This document shows, piece after piece, positions 17,296 through 24,191 of a stretch of 64,000 nucleotides of DNA. The position numbers were made by a program, and so were the translations under genes. This stretch comes from Nocardioides sp. cx-173. Lineage in GTDB: Bacteria > Actinomycetota > Actinomycetes > Propionibacteriales > Nocardioidaceae. Under the pieces are notes generated by a model. The model saw only the letters and a list, made by a program, of their open reading frames with translations. It was not told the origin of the DNA and did no database searches. The stretch covers positions 1,364,001 to 1,428,000 of the forward strand of contig NZ_CP088262.1 of the NCBI RefSeq assembly GCF_021117365.1. The letters are read 5' to 3'. Each line of letters begins with the position of its first letter. Position 1 is the stretch's first letter.

Positions 17296-18011
17296 GCGTC
17301 TGCCCGGCGGGCCACGACACCGCCGCCACCGACTACTGCGACGTGTGCGGGATCGTGATGCCCGCGGACGGGGCCGACGCGACCGGCACGCTCCCGGTGG
17401 TCGAGCCGGCCGCGCCGGACACGGCGGCGTGCCCGCACTGCTCGGCGGCCAACCCGCCCAACGCCCTGTTCTGCGAGGCCTGCGGCTACGACTTCACGAC
17501 CGGGACGCTCCCGCGCCCGCTCAACCCGCTCGACGTGTCGTCCCCGTCCGCCCCGGCCCCTGCGGCCGCCGCGCCCGCCGCGGACGCCAACCCCGCGCCG
17601 GCGCCGGCGGACTCCTGGGTCGCGGAGGTCTGGATCGACCCCGACTGGTACGCCGACCAGAAGAGCACCGACCCGCTGCCCTCGCCCGGCCTGCCGAGCG
17701 TCGTACCGCTGAAGCACACGTCGGTCCTCATCGGCCGCGCCTCGCGCAGCCGCAACATCACCCCGGACATCGACCTGTCCTCCGACAACGGCATCAGCCG
17801 CCGCCACGCCCAGCTCACCACCGACGGCACCCGCTGGTTCGTCGAGGACCTCGGGTCCTCCAACGGCACCTACGTCGGCGGCTCCGTCGGCCCGCTCCCG
17901 AGCACGCCGGTCCCGCCCGGGCAGAAGCAGGAGATCGCCTCGGACGACCGGGTCTACGTCGGCGCCTGGACCCGCATCGTCGTCCGGAGGGCGACCGACG
18001 GCGAGGTCTGA
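17292..18011 (+). CDS. FHA-domain protein with two zinc ribbons
   Basis: The 239-aa product has an N-terminal ribbon reading DYCDVCG (C16, C19, with C4 and perhaps H8), a second Cys4 ribbon (C47, C50, C61, C64), a Pro/Ala linker and a C-terminal FHA domain. FHA landmarks are LIGRASRSRNITPDIDL, GISRRHAQL and EDLGSSNGTYV, the phosphothreonine-binding loops. It is the last gene of the operon and is expected to bind phosphorylated partners made by PknG. It lacks the N-terminal ETTS phosphorylation motif of GarA/OdhI, so it is not simply that PknG substrate. GTG 17292 overlaps the VWA stop. Confidence 0.9.
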   Translation: MSVCPAGHDTAATDYCDVCGIVMPADGADATGTLPVVEPAAPDTAACPHCSAANPPNALFCEACGYDFTTGTLPRPLNPLDVSSPSAPAPAAAAPAADANPAPAPADSWVAEVWIDPDWYADQKSTDPLPSPGLPSVVPLKHTSVLIGRASRSRNITPDIDLSSDNGISRRHAQLTTDGTRWFVEDLGSSNGTYVGGSVGPLPSTPVPPGQKQEIASDDRVYVGAWTRIVVRRATDGEV

Positions 18012-18015
18012 CCGG

Positions 18016-18582
18016 TCAGCGCTTGGTGGCCACGATCGTGCTGGCGTCGGGGGCGACCATCACCTCGACGGCGGTGAAGCGCTCGTCGGTGAGCCAGCGC
18101 TCGCGCAGGGTGTCGACCCGGCCGCCGCTGACGGGGGGCCACATCTCGCAGGGGACGAAGTCGTCGAGGACCACGATGCCGCCGTCCTCGACCAGGTCGG
18201 CGACGGCGTCGACGCCCACCTCGTTGGGCTGGCCGGCGTCGAGGAACAGCAGCGAGAAGGGGCCCTTGTCCAGCAGCGTGGACCAGTCGGCGGCCAGCAC
18301 CTCGACCTGCGGGTCGTCGGAGAAGATCGCGGCCGCGGCCGTGGCCAGCTTGGCGTCGAGCTCGGCGGTCACGATCCGGGCGTCGCCGCGGACTCCGGAG
18401 CGCAGCCAGGCGGTGCCGACGCCGCAGCCGGTGCCGAACTCCGCCATCGTGCCGGACCGGGTCGCGGCCAGCATGGCGAGCAGCCGGCCGGTCTCGTTGC
18501 GGCAGAACGAGACGTAGCCGGCTTTGCGGGAGACGGCGAAGGCGCGGCTCACCACGTCGGGAAGCTCAGGTGGGGCGCTCAT
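18016..18582 (-). CDS. SAM-dependent O-methyltransferase-like protein
   Basis: A 188-aa class I methyltransferase: the SAM-binding motif I is MAEFGTGCGVGTAWL, the acidic ribose-binding motif is IVTAELDAK, and the motif IV/V region is SLLFLDAGQPNEVG followed by GGIVVLDDFVP. The arrangement follows the O-methyltransferase/YrrM group, but the substrate cannot be read. It converges on the FHA gene with a 4-nt gap and is transcribed away from the leuB leader. No ribosome binding site is obvious before ATG 18582. Confidence 0.85.
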   Translation of the reverse strand: MSAPPELPDVVSRAFAVSRKAGYVSFCRNETGRLLAMLAATRSGTMAEFGTGCGVGTAWLRSGVRGDARIVTAELDAKLATAAAAIFSDDPQVEVLAADWSTLLDKGPFSLLFLDAGQPNEVGVDAVADLVEDGGIVVLDDFVPCEMWPPVSGGRVDTLRERWLTDERFTAVEVMVAPDASTIVATKR

Positions 18583-18666
18583 GTGGGGAGTCTTTCATCT
18601 TGGGACGAGCGTCTCGACATGTGACCAGTTCCGGCCAACCGGTGGCCGCGCCGTCACGTCGTCCCT

Positions 18667-18915
18667 TAGTCTCGCCTCACCATGCGGAGCGTTTTCGTAC
18701 TTATCGTGCGCCGCGGCGAGGCCAAGCAGTAATCCACTGCACATAGAGGCCACCTCGCCGCGGTGAGCGGCGTTGTGCGGTCTCTTCCCTCGTCTCTCGC
18801 TCCGCCGCAGGATCCCGATCAGCGTTCGCGCGATCCGCATCCTGCTCGGTCACGCATCTCCCACGCGATCCGTGGGTCCCGCCTCTCCTGCGGCGGAGCG
18901 CAGACGGTCCGTCTG
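18667..18915 (+). promoter_or_regulatory. Structured leader RNA candidate before the 41-aa gene and leuB
   Basis: A -10 box TAGTCT (18667-18672) precedes a micropeptide frame. An 11-bp perfect inverted repeat CCGCGGCGAGG (18711-18721)/CCTCGCCGCGG (18753-18763) surrounds its stop codon. Next, a 14-bp perfect repeat GCTCCGCCGCAGGA (18799-18812)/TCCTGCGGCGGAGC (18886-18899) would close a domain of about 70 nt that itself contains CCCAC-N7-GTGGG (18860-18876). A last hairpin, CAGACG-GTC-CGTCTG, lies at 18901-18915. No T-run follows, so if it regulates, it does so without a classic terminator. The repeats are seen; a regulatory RNA is inference. Confidence 0.55.
18682..18732 (+). CDS. Candidate leader micropeptide rich in branched-chain residues
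   Basis: ATG 18682 opens a 16-codon frame, MRSVFVLIVRRGEAKQ, ending at TAA 18730-18732. It begins 9 nt after the TAGTCT -10 box, so it would be at the very 5' end of the transcript. The run V-F-V-L-I-V has five branched-chain codons out of six, and the stop lies within an 11-bp hairpin. Both are features of translated attenuators. The frame is short enough to arise by chance. Confidence 0.4.
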   Translation: MRSVFVLIVRRGEAKQ

Positions 18916-18954
18916 ACCTTCCGTCCCGACCGATCCAGAACCAGGAGCAGCGAC

Positions 18955-19080
18955 ATGTACGACATGTACCCCGAGTGGGGCCCGGCCCAGCACCACCCTG
19001 AGAACCCGCGCAGCCACGAGGCGGTCCAAGCCTCGCTTGACCTGCGAGACAATGGCGGTCAGCGCCCCGACGACAACTAG
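18955..19080 (+). CDS. Small protein of 41 residues, unknown function
   Basis: ATG 18955 follows an excellent AGGAG site with 7-nt spacing, and the frame ends at TAG 19078-19080. The product starts [18 protein letters not shown] and has a helical, charged second half ([15 protein letters not shown]). It has no membrane helix or signal peptide. It lies between the structured leader and leuB and ends 10 nt before the leuB start codon. The strong ribosome binding site makes it likely to be a real gene. The family is not recognised. Confidence 0.6.
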   Translation: MYDMYPEWGPAQHHPENPRSHEAVQASLDLRDNGGQRPDDN

Positions 19081-19083
19081 CCT
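19078..19083 (+). promoter_or_regulatory. -10 box TAGCCT for a leaderless leuB transcript
   Basis: TAGCCT lies 7 nt before the leuB ATG and overlaps the stop of the 41-aa gene. No ribosome binding site is present, so leuB may have its own leaderless transcript in addition to read-through. Confidence 0.4.
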
Positions 19084-19090
19084 CTGCGCC

Positions 19091-20167
19091 ATGACGACCA
19101 CTGACTCGACCTCTTCCGGCACCCTCAAGCTCGCCGTGATCCCCGGCGACGGGATCGGCCAGGAGGTCACCGCCGAGGCGCTCAAGGTCCTCGAGGTGGC
19201 CGCGCCCGCGGGTGTGAAGTTCGAGCCCACCCGCTACGACCTCGGGGCGGAGCGCTACCTCGCGACCGGCGAGGTGCTGCCCGACTCCGTGCTCGGCGAG
19301 ATCCGCGAGCACGACGCCATCCTCCTCGGCGCGGTCGGCGGCAAGCCCAACGACCCGAACCTCCCGCCGGGCATCCTCGAGCGCGGGCTGCTGCTGCGAC
19401 TGCGCTTCGAGCTCGACCACTACGTCAACCTGCGCCCCTCGCGCATCTTCCCGGGCGTGGCCTCGCCCCTCGCCAACCCCGGCGACGTCGACTTCGTCGT
19501 GGTCCGCGAGGGCACCGAAGGCCCCTACACGGGCAACGGCGGGGCCCTGCGGGTCGGTACGCCGCACGAGATCGCCACCGAGGTCTCGGTCAACACCGCG
19601 TTCGGCGTGGAGCGGGTCGTGCGCGACGCGTTCGCGCGCGCCCAGCGGCGTCCTCGCCAGAAGCTCACCCTGCTCCACAAGACCAACGTGCTCGTCAACG
19701 CCGGCTCCGTGTGGTGGCGCCTGACCCAGGAGGTCGCCCGCGAGTTCCCCGAGGTGAGCGTCGACTACATGCACATCGACGCGGCCATGATCTTCATGAC
19801 CACCGACCCGTCCCGCTTCGACGTGATCGTCACCGACAACCTCTTCGGCGACATCATCACCGACCTCGCCGCCGCCATCACCGGCGGCATCGGCCTGGCC
19901 GCGTCCGGCAACATCAACCCCGACCGGACCGCGCCGTCGATGTTCGAGCCGGTCCACGGCTCCGCGCCGGACATCGCGGGCCAGCAGAAGGCCGACCCCA
20001 CCGCCGCGATCCTCTCGGTGTCGCTGCTGCTGGACCACCTCGGGCACACCGACGCCGCCGCGGTCGTCGAGGCCGCGGTCATCGCCGACCTGGCCGACCG
20101 CACGCCCGGCACCGTGCGCCGTACCTCCGAGGTCGGGGACGCCATCGCGTCGCGAGTAGGCGGCTGA
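19091..20167 (+). CDS. leuB: 3-isopropylmalate dehydrogenase
   Basis: LeuB oxidatively decarboxylates 3-isopropylmalate to 2-oxoisocaproate with NAD+, the third step of leucine synthesis. The 358-aa protein has [14 protein letters not shown] at the start, RPSRIFPGV and [11 protein letters not shown] (substrate loop), [43 protein letters not shown] (catalytic Asp and metal ligands) and [13 protein letters not shown] (NAD-binding loop). ATG 19091 is used because homologues begin just before KLAVIPGDG; an upstream frame from 19037 would overlap the small gene. The next gene, ilvE, acts on the product. LeuC and LeuD are encoded 40 kb away in this window. Confidence 0.95.
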   Translation: MTTTDSTSSGTLKLAVIPGDGIGQEVTAEALKVLEVAAPAGVKFEPTRYDLGAERYLATGEVLPDSVLGEIREHDAILLGAVGGKPNDPNLPPGILERGLLLRLRFELDHYVNLRPSRIFPGVASPLANPGDVDFVVVREGTEGPYTGNGGALRVGTPHEIATEVSVNTAFGVERVVRDAFARAQRRPRQKLTLLHKTNVLVNAGSVWWRLTQEVAREFPEVSVDYMHIDAAMIFMTTDPSRFDVIVTDNLFGDIITDLAAAITGGIGLAASGNINPDRTAPSMFEPVHGSAPDIAGQQKADPTAAILSVSLLLDHLGHTDAAAVVEAAVIADLADRTPGTVRRTSEVGDAIASRVGG

Positions 20168-20205
20168 CGCCGCCCGCACCCGTCCACCAGACCCGAAGGG
20201 TCGGA

Positions 20206-20211
20206 TACCGT
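20206..20211 (+). promoter_or_regulatory. -10 box TACCGT for a leaderless ilvE
   Basis: TACCGT matches TANNNT and is followed by GAGATCC (7 nt) and ATG 20219. This supports the ATG over the in-frame GTG at 20210, which lies inside the box. Confidence 0.45.
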
Positions 20212-20218
20212 GAGATCC

Positions 20219-21292
20219 ATGCAGATCAGCACCACCACCAGCACCACCCCCGTCGACGAGGCCCGGCTCGCGGAGATCCTGGCCAACCCCGGCTTCGGCA
20301 CCCACTTCACCGACCACATGTTCCTGGTGGAGTGGACGCCGGACGCCGGCTGGCACCGCGCGCGGATCGAGCCCTACGGCCCGCTCTCGCTGGACCCCGC
20401 GACCGCGGTCCTGCACTACGCGCAGGAGACCTTCGAGGGGATGAAGGCCTACCGCCACGACGACGGCTCCGTGTGGTCCTTCCGGCCCGAGGAGAACGCC
20501 GCCCGCATGGTGCGCTCGAGCCAGCGGCTGGCGCTGCCCGAGCTGCCGGTCGCCGACTTCATGCAGGCCGTGGACGCGCTCGTGGAGGTCGACCAGCGCT
20601 GGGTCCCGGACCCGGCGGGGGAGAAGAGCCTCTACCTGCGCCCGTTCATGATCGCCACCGAGGTGTTCCTCGGCGTGCGCCCCGCGCAGCACGTCACGTT
20701 CCTGGTGATCGCCAGCCCGGCGGGCTCCTACTTCAAGGGCGGCGTCAAGCCGGTGACGCTCTGGCTGACCGAGGACTACACGCGCGCCGGTCGCGGCGGC
20801 ATGGGTGCAGCCAAGACCGGCGGCAACTACGCGAGCTCGCTGGTCGCGCAGCAGGAGGCGACGGACCAGGGCTGTGACCAGGTGGTCTTCCTGGACGCCC
20901 AGGAGGGCAGGTACGTCGAGGAGCTCGGCGGGATGAACCTCTACTTCGTCCACGACGACGGCCGGATCGTCACGCCCGAGACCGGCACCATCCTCGAGGG
21001 CATCACCCGCGACAGCATCATCGAGCTCGCCGGCAAGCTGGGCCACCAGGTCGAGGAGCGCCGCTTCTCGATCGACGAGTGGCGCGAGGGCGTCACCAGC
21101 GGCCGGATCACCGAGATCTTCGCCTGCGGCACCGCCGCGGTCGTCACCCCGGTGGGCTCGCTGAAGTGGGACGGGGGAGAGGTGCCGGCTCCGGCCAGCA
21201 CCGACCTGACCATGCGGGTGCGTCAGGCGCTGGTGGACGTGCAGTACGGCCGCGCCGAGGACACCTTCGGCTGGATGCACCGCATCGTCTGA
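20219..21292 (+). CDS. ilvE: Branched-chain amino-acid aminotransferase
   Basis: IlvE moves an amino group from glutamate to the 2-oxo acids of Leu, Ile and Val, the last step of all three pathways. The 357-aa fold-type-IV PLP enzyme contains LHYAQETFEGMKAYR, the PLP lysine in GMGAAKTGGNYASS (Lys199), VEELGGMNLYFV and EIFACGTAAVVTPVG (phosphate-binding loop). Length and blocks match actinobacterial IlvE. It lies 51 nt after leuB, so both may be read together, but it has its own candidate -10 box. Confidence 0.95.
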   Translation: MQISTTTSTTPVDEARLAEILANPGFGTHFTDHMFLVEWTPDAGWHRARIEPYGPLSLDPATAVLHYAQETFEGMKAYRHDDGSVWSFRPEENAARMVRSSQRLALPELPVADFMQAVDALVEVDQRWVPDPAGEKSLYLRPFMIATEVFLGVRPAQHVTFLVIASPAGSYFKGGVKPVTLWLTEDYTRAGRGGMGAAKTGGNYASSLVAQQEATDQGCDQVVFLDAQEGRYVEELGGMNLYFVHDDGRIVTPETGTILEGITRDSIIELAGKLGHQVEERRFSIDEWREGVTSGRITEIFACGTAAVVTPVGSLKWDGGEVPAPASTDLTMRVRQALVDVQYGRAEDTFGWMHRIV

Positions 21293-21315
21293 GGCGGACT
21301 GACCCGTCCGGGTGA

Positions 21316-21331
21316 GGTGACCCAGGTCACA
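21316..21331. promoter_or_regulatory. Crp/GlxR-like palindrome before the secreted-protein gene
   Basis: GGTGACCCAGGTCACA fits TGTGA-N6-TCACA with one mismatch. It lies just upstream of a TACTGT box (21338-21343), so its centre is near -26 of the predicted start. That position would suit repression more than activation. The site is seen; the regulator is inferred. Confidence 0.45.
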
Positions 21332-21413
21332 CGGGCCTACTGTCGAGCCGTACGGCGTCGCCGTGCGGTTGGGTTACTCCAGGGCCTGGCCTTCACTCGG
21401 GAGGGAAACCCAC

Positions 21414-22049
21414 ATGAAGGTGCAGCACAGTAGAACCGGCATTCCGACCGCGGGGGTGGCGATCCTCGTCGCCCTCACCATGAGCCTCAGCCTGGCTCTC
21501 GCCTCGGGGGCGTCCGCCTCCGCGGCTCCCTCCGGTGCCGCCGCCTCCGACAGGTCGGTCGTCGCCTCCACGCCCCAGGGCAAGCTCCGCTCGCGCGTCG
21601 TCGGCACCACCGGCAACGGTCGCCGGGTCACGGGCGACTTCGTGCCGATGCGCTTCGTCAAGCGCGACGGCAAGGTGTTCGTGCGCGGCCTGATCCAAGG
21701 CGTCGTCCACAACGCCGACGGGTCCACCCGGACGTTCTCGGCCATGCGCACCATGCGGGTCAAGTCCATCGGCGGGGCGCCCGTCAAGGCGGGCAGGAGC
21801 GTCAACGCCCGGGCGACCTGCGACATCCTGGACCTGGTCCTCGGCCCGCTCGACCTGGACCTGCTCGGTCTGCGCGTCCACCTGGACCGGGTCGTCCTCA
21901 CCATCATCGCGGCGACGGGGGCCGGCAACCTGCTCGGCAACCTGCTCTGCGCGGTGACGGGACTGCTCGACGGGGGCCTCGACGGTCTGTTGGGGAGGCT
22001 GGTCCTGCTGCTCAACCGGATCCTGTCCCAGCTCGGCCTCGGCCTGTAG
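21414..22049 (+). CDS. Secreted protein of unknown function
   Basis: A 211-aa product with a Sec signal peptide: a short basic start (MKVQHSRT), a hydrophobic core (VAILVALTMSLSLALASG) and an Ala/Ser-rich cleavage region near ASASAAPSG. The mature part has a beta-rich segment (GDFVPMRFVKRDGKVFVRG) and then a Leu-rich block with two Cys, LDLVLGPLDLDLLGLRVHLDRVVL and GNLLGNLLCAV. The same Leu-rich block occurs in a family of uncharacterised actinobacterial exported proteins. GGGAGGGAAA before ATG 21414 gives the start. A Crp-like palindrome lies over its promoter. Confidence 0.8.
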   Translation: MKVQHSRTGIPTAGVAILVALTMSLSLALASGASASAAPSGAAASDRSVVASTPQGKLRSRVVGTTGNGRRVTGDFVPMRFVKRDGKVFVRGLIQGVVHNADGSTRTFSAMRTMRVKSIGGAPVKAGRSVNARATCDILDLVLGPLDLDLLGLRVHLDRVVLTIIAATGAGNLLGNLLCAVTGLLDGGLDGLLGRLVLLLNRILSQLGLGL

Positions 22050-22055
22050 CAACGA

Positions 22056-22092
22056 CCGCTGACCCGTCAGAGACTTTCTGACGGGTCAGCGG
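22056..22092. terminator. Bidirectional terminator hairpin
   Basis: A perfect 16-bp stem, CCGCTGACCCGTCAGA (22056-22071) with its complement (22077-22092), closes a 5-nt loop. It lies between two converging genes and overlaps the last codons of the ArsR gene. The T-run is short (TTT inside the loop side), so it may act as a barrier to transcription from both sides. Confidence 0.75.
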
Positions 22093-22412
22093 TGCGCACG
22101 GTGCCCGCGGCGGAGCTCGGTGTCCAGGGCATCGAGGCGCTGCTCCCAGAAGGCGCGGAACGGCGCGAGCCAGGCGTCGACCTCGGCCAGGGGGCCGGCG
22201 GCGACGGCGTAGATGCGGCGACGCCCCTCGGCGCGCACGTCGGTGAAGCCGTGCTCGCGCAGGACCTTGAGCTGCATCGACACCGCCGGCTGCCCGATCC
22301 CGAACTCCGCCGAGATCACCTCGACCACCGCCCCCGCCGACCGCTCGCCGTCCGCGAGCAGCTCGAGGATGCGGCGGCGGACGGGGTCTCCGAGGACGTC
22401 GAGGGCGTGCAC
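22086..22412 (-). CDS. ArsR-family transcriptional regulator
   Basis: A 108-aa winged-helix protein: HALDVLGDPVRRRILELLADGERSAGAVVE then QPAVSMQLKVLREHGFTDVRAEGRRRIYAV, the recognition helix and wing. The Cys metal-binding box of ArsR/SmtB is absent, so it probably does not sense metals. It starts at GTG 22412, 1 nt after the stop of the upstream AHSA1 gene. ArsR-AHSA1 pairs are common and usually the regulator represses the pair. A TATCA-N8-TGATA palindrome at the promoter of the first gene is its likely site. Confidence 0.9.
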   Translation of the reverse strand: MHALDVLGDPVRRRILELLADGERSAGAVVEVISAEFGIGQPAVSMQLKVLREHGFTDVRAEGRRRIYAVAAGPLAEVDAWLAPFRAFWEQRLDALDTELRRGHRAHR

Positions 22413-22413
22413 C

Positions 22414-23040
22414 TCAGTCCTCGGGCGCGGCCGTGTACGCCTCGGCGGTACGGCGGGCGGCCGCGCGGGCGGTCTCCGGGTCGGCGCCGGCGCTGATGTC
22501 GACCTCGCCCCACGCGGCGCTGGAGGCCCACAGGTACTCGCCCAGGTCGGGCACCGTCTCGCGCGGCGGGCGCTCCGCGTCCGGCGCGGCCAGGTGCTCG
22601 GCCAGGCCCATGAGCCCCATCTCCCAGCCGATGCCGACCGCTCCGGGGCCGAACTGCTCCCACATCTCCGGCGGCACGGGGGCCGAGTGGTCCAGCTGCA
22701 GCAGCGTGCCGCTCTCGGTCGGGCGCAGGCTCAGGTCGACCCAGCTCACCTGGCCGTCGTACTCCCAGGTGAGCGCGAGCCGCTCGGGCGGGACGCACTC
22801 GAGCACCTCGCCGCCGGCGTTGCCCTCGAGCTGGTAGCGGCCGCCGACCTCGAGGTCGCCGGACACGGGCATCATCCAGCGCGTGATCCGCTCGCGCGTG
22901 GTGAGCGCGTCCCAGACGTCGTCCAGGCTCGCGTCGTAGGTGCGGGTGACCGTGAGCAGCCGCAGCTCCCGGCCGTCGCGGGTGATCGTCGTGAGCGCAC
23001 GCTCGACCGCGCCCAGGTGGTCGGCGGGGGTGAGGTTCAT
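22414..23040 (-). CDS. SRPBCC (AHSA1/START-like) domain protein
   Basis: The 208-aa protein has the AHSA1 pattern: RLLTVTRTYDASLDDVWDALTTRERITRWMMPVSGDLEVGGRYQLEG, then a strand-rich middle and the long C-terminal helix containing WEMGLMGLAEHLA. These proteins have a hydrophobic ligand pocket; a ligand cannot be read. ATG 23040 (MNLTPADHL) is chosen over an upstream in-frame ATG at 23061 because a TAGGTT -10 box lies 7 nt before it. Co-transcribed with the ArsR gene. Confidence 0.88.
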   Translation of the reverse strand: MNLTPADHLGAVERALTTITRDGRELRLLTVTRTYDASLDDVWDALTTRERITRWMMPVSGDLEVGGRYQLEGNAGGEVLECVPPERLALTWEYDGQVSWVDLSLRPTESGTLLQLDHSAPVPPEMWEQFGPGAVGIGWEMGLMGLAEHLAAPDAERPPRETVPDLGEYLWASSAAWGEVDISAGADPETARAAARRTAEAYTAAPED

Positions 23041-23047
23041 GTCACCC

Positions 23048-23069
23048 AACCTATCAGGCATCGTTGATA
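23048..23069 (-). promoter_or_regulatory. -10 box TAGGTT overlapped by an ArsR-type operator
   Basis: On the minus strand TAGGTT (23053-23048) lies 7 nt before the AHSA1 start codon. The inverted repeat TATCA (23052-23056)-N8-TGATA (23065-23069) touches this box, so a bound dimer would block the polymerase. Assignment to the adjacent ArsR protein is inference. Confidence 0.5.
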
Positions 23070-23098
23070 TGACAACCGCGAGAGGTCGCCGGCGCTGC

Positions 23099-23117
23099 GG
23101 TGGTTACCCTTGCCTAA
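23099..23117. promoter_or_regulatory. Iron box (DtxR/IdeR type) before the siderophore permease genes
   Basis: Read on the minus strand, TTAGGCAAGGGTAACC agrees with the first 16 bases of the iron-box consensus TTAGGTTAGGCTAACCTAA at 13 positions. It lies 28-46 nt before the permease start, in the promoter region. Iron-dependent repression by an IdeR/DtxR-type protein is inferred. Confidence 0.55.
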
Positions 23118-23144
23118 CTAGAGGGGCGAGACGAGGAGGCGACC

Positions 23145-24191
23145 GTGTCCGTGCTCGTCCCCGCGCGCCCGCCCGCCGCGTCCGGGCGCCCGCGCACCGC
23201 CGTTCGCGGCCTGCTCGCGGTCGCCGTCCTGCTCCTGCTGCTGGCCGTCGTGGCCCTGGCCAGCCTGATGTGGGGGGTGCGCGACATCCCCGCCGGCCAG
23301 GTCTGGGACGCGCTCGTCTCGCCGGTGGCGGGGGACAACGACCACGGGGTGGTGCGCACCGAGCGCGTGCCCCGCACGCTGATCGGGCTCATGGGCGGCG
23401 CCGCCCTCGGCGCGGCGGGCGCGCTCATGCAAGGCGTGACGCGTAACCCCATCGCCGACCCCGGCCTCCTCGGGCTCAACTCGGGGGCGTCGCTGGCGGT
23501 CATCGTCGCCATCGCCGGCTTCCACGTGACCTCCGTGGACGGCTACGTGTGGTTCGCGTTCCTGGGCGCCGCCGTCGCGGCGGTGATCGTGTACGGCGCG
23601 GCGTCGGTCGGCTGGGAGGGCGTCACCCCGGTCAAGCTGGCCCTGGTCGGCGCCGCCGTCACCGCCACGGCGACCTCGCTCATCACCCTGGTGCTGCTGA
23701 CCGATCGTCACACGCTCCAGGAGTACCGCTTCTGGCAGGTCGGCTCGCTCGCGAACCGGTCGCTGGACGCCCTCGCCTCGGTGCTGCCGTTCGTCGGCGT
23801 GGGCCTGCTGCTGGCGCTGGCCGCCGGCCGGGTCCTCAACGCGCTGGCCCTGGGCGACGACGTGGCGCGCGGCCTCGGCCAGGACGTCGTGCGCGGCCGG
23901 CTGCTCGTCGTGCTCGCCGTGGTCCTGCTGTGCGGCTCGGCCGTGTCGCTGGTCGGGCCGATCGCCTTCGTCGGGCTGGTCGTGCCCCACGTCGCCCGGG
24001 TCGTCGTCGGGCCCGACTACCGCTGGCTGGTCGTGCTGTCGATCCTGATCGGGCCGCTCCTGCTGCTGGTCGCCGACATCGTCGGGCGCCTGCTGGTGCC
24101 CGGCGAGCTGGAGGCGGGACTGGTCGTCGCCCTGGTCGGGACCCCGGTCCTGCTGGTGCTCGTACGCCGCTCGCGGAGCGTGGCCGCGTGA
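23145..24191 (+). CDS. Iron-siderophore ABC transporter permease (FecCD family)
   Basis: A 348-aa multi-spanning protein of the FecCD/BtuC family, with about nine to ten membrane segments. Family blocks are TLIGLMGGAALGAAGALMQGVTRNPIADPGLLGLNSGA and FVGLVVPHVARVVVGPDYRW, the latter containing the loop that contacts the ATPase. The start is GTG 23145, preceded by GAGGAGG. Its stop overlaps the GTG of the second permease (GTGA), and an iron box lies in front. Together with the next three genes it forms a complete importer for an Fe(III)-siderophore. Confidence 0.93.
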   Translation: MSVLVPARPPAASGRPRTAVRGLLAVAVLLLLLAVVALASLMWGVRDIPAGQVWDALVSPVAGDNDHGVVRTERVPRTLIGLMGGAALGAAGALMQGVTRNPIADPGLLGLNSGASLAVIVAIAGFHVTSVDGYVWFAFLGAAVAAVIVYGAASVGWEGVTPVKLALVGAAVTATATSLITLVLLTDRHTLQEYRFWQVGSLANRSLDALASVLPFVGVGLLLALAAGRVLNALALGDDVARGLGQDVVRGRLLVVLAVVLLCGSAVSLVGPIAFVGLVVPHVARVVVGPDYRWLVVLSILIGPLLLLVADIVGRLLVPGELEAGLVVALVGTPVLLVLVRRSRSVAA

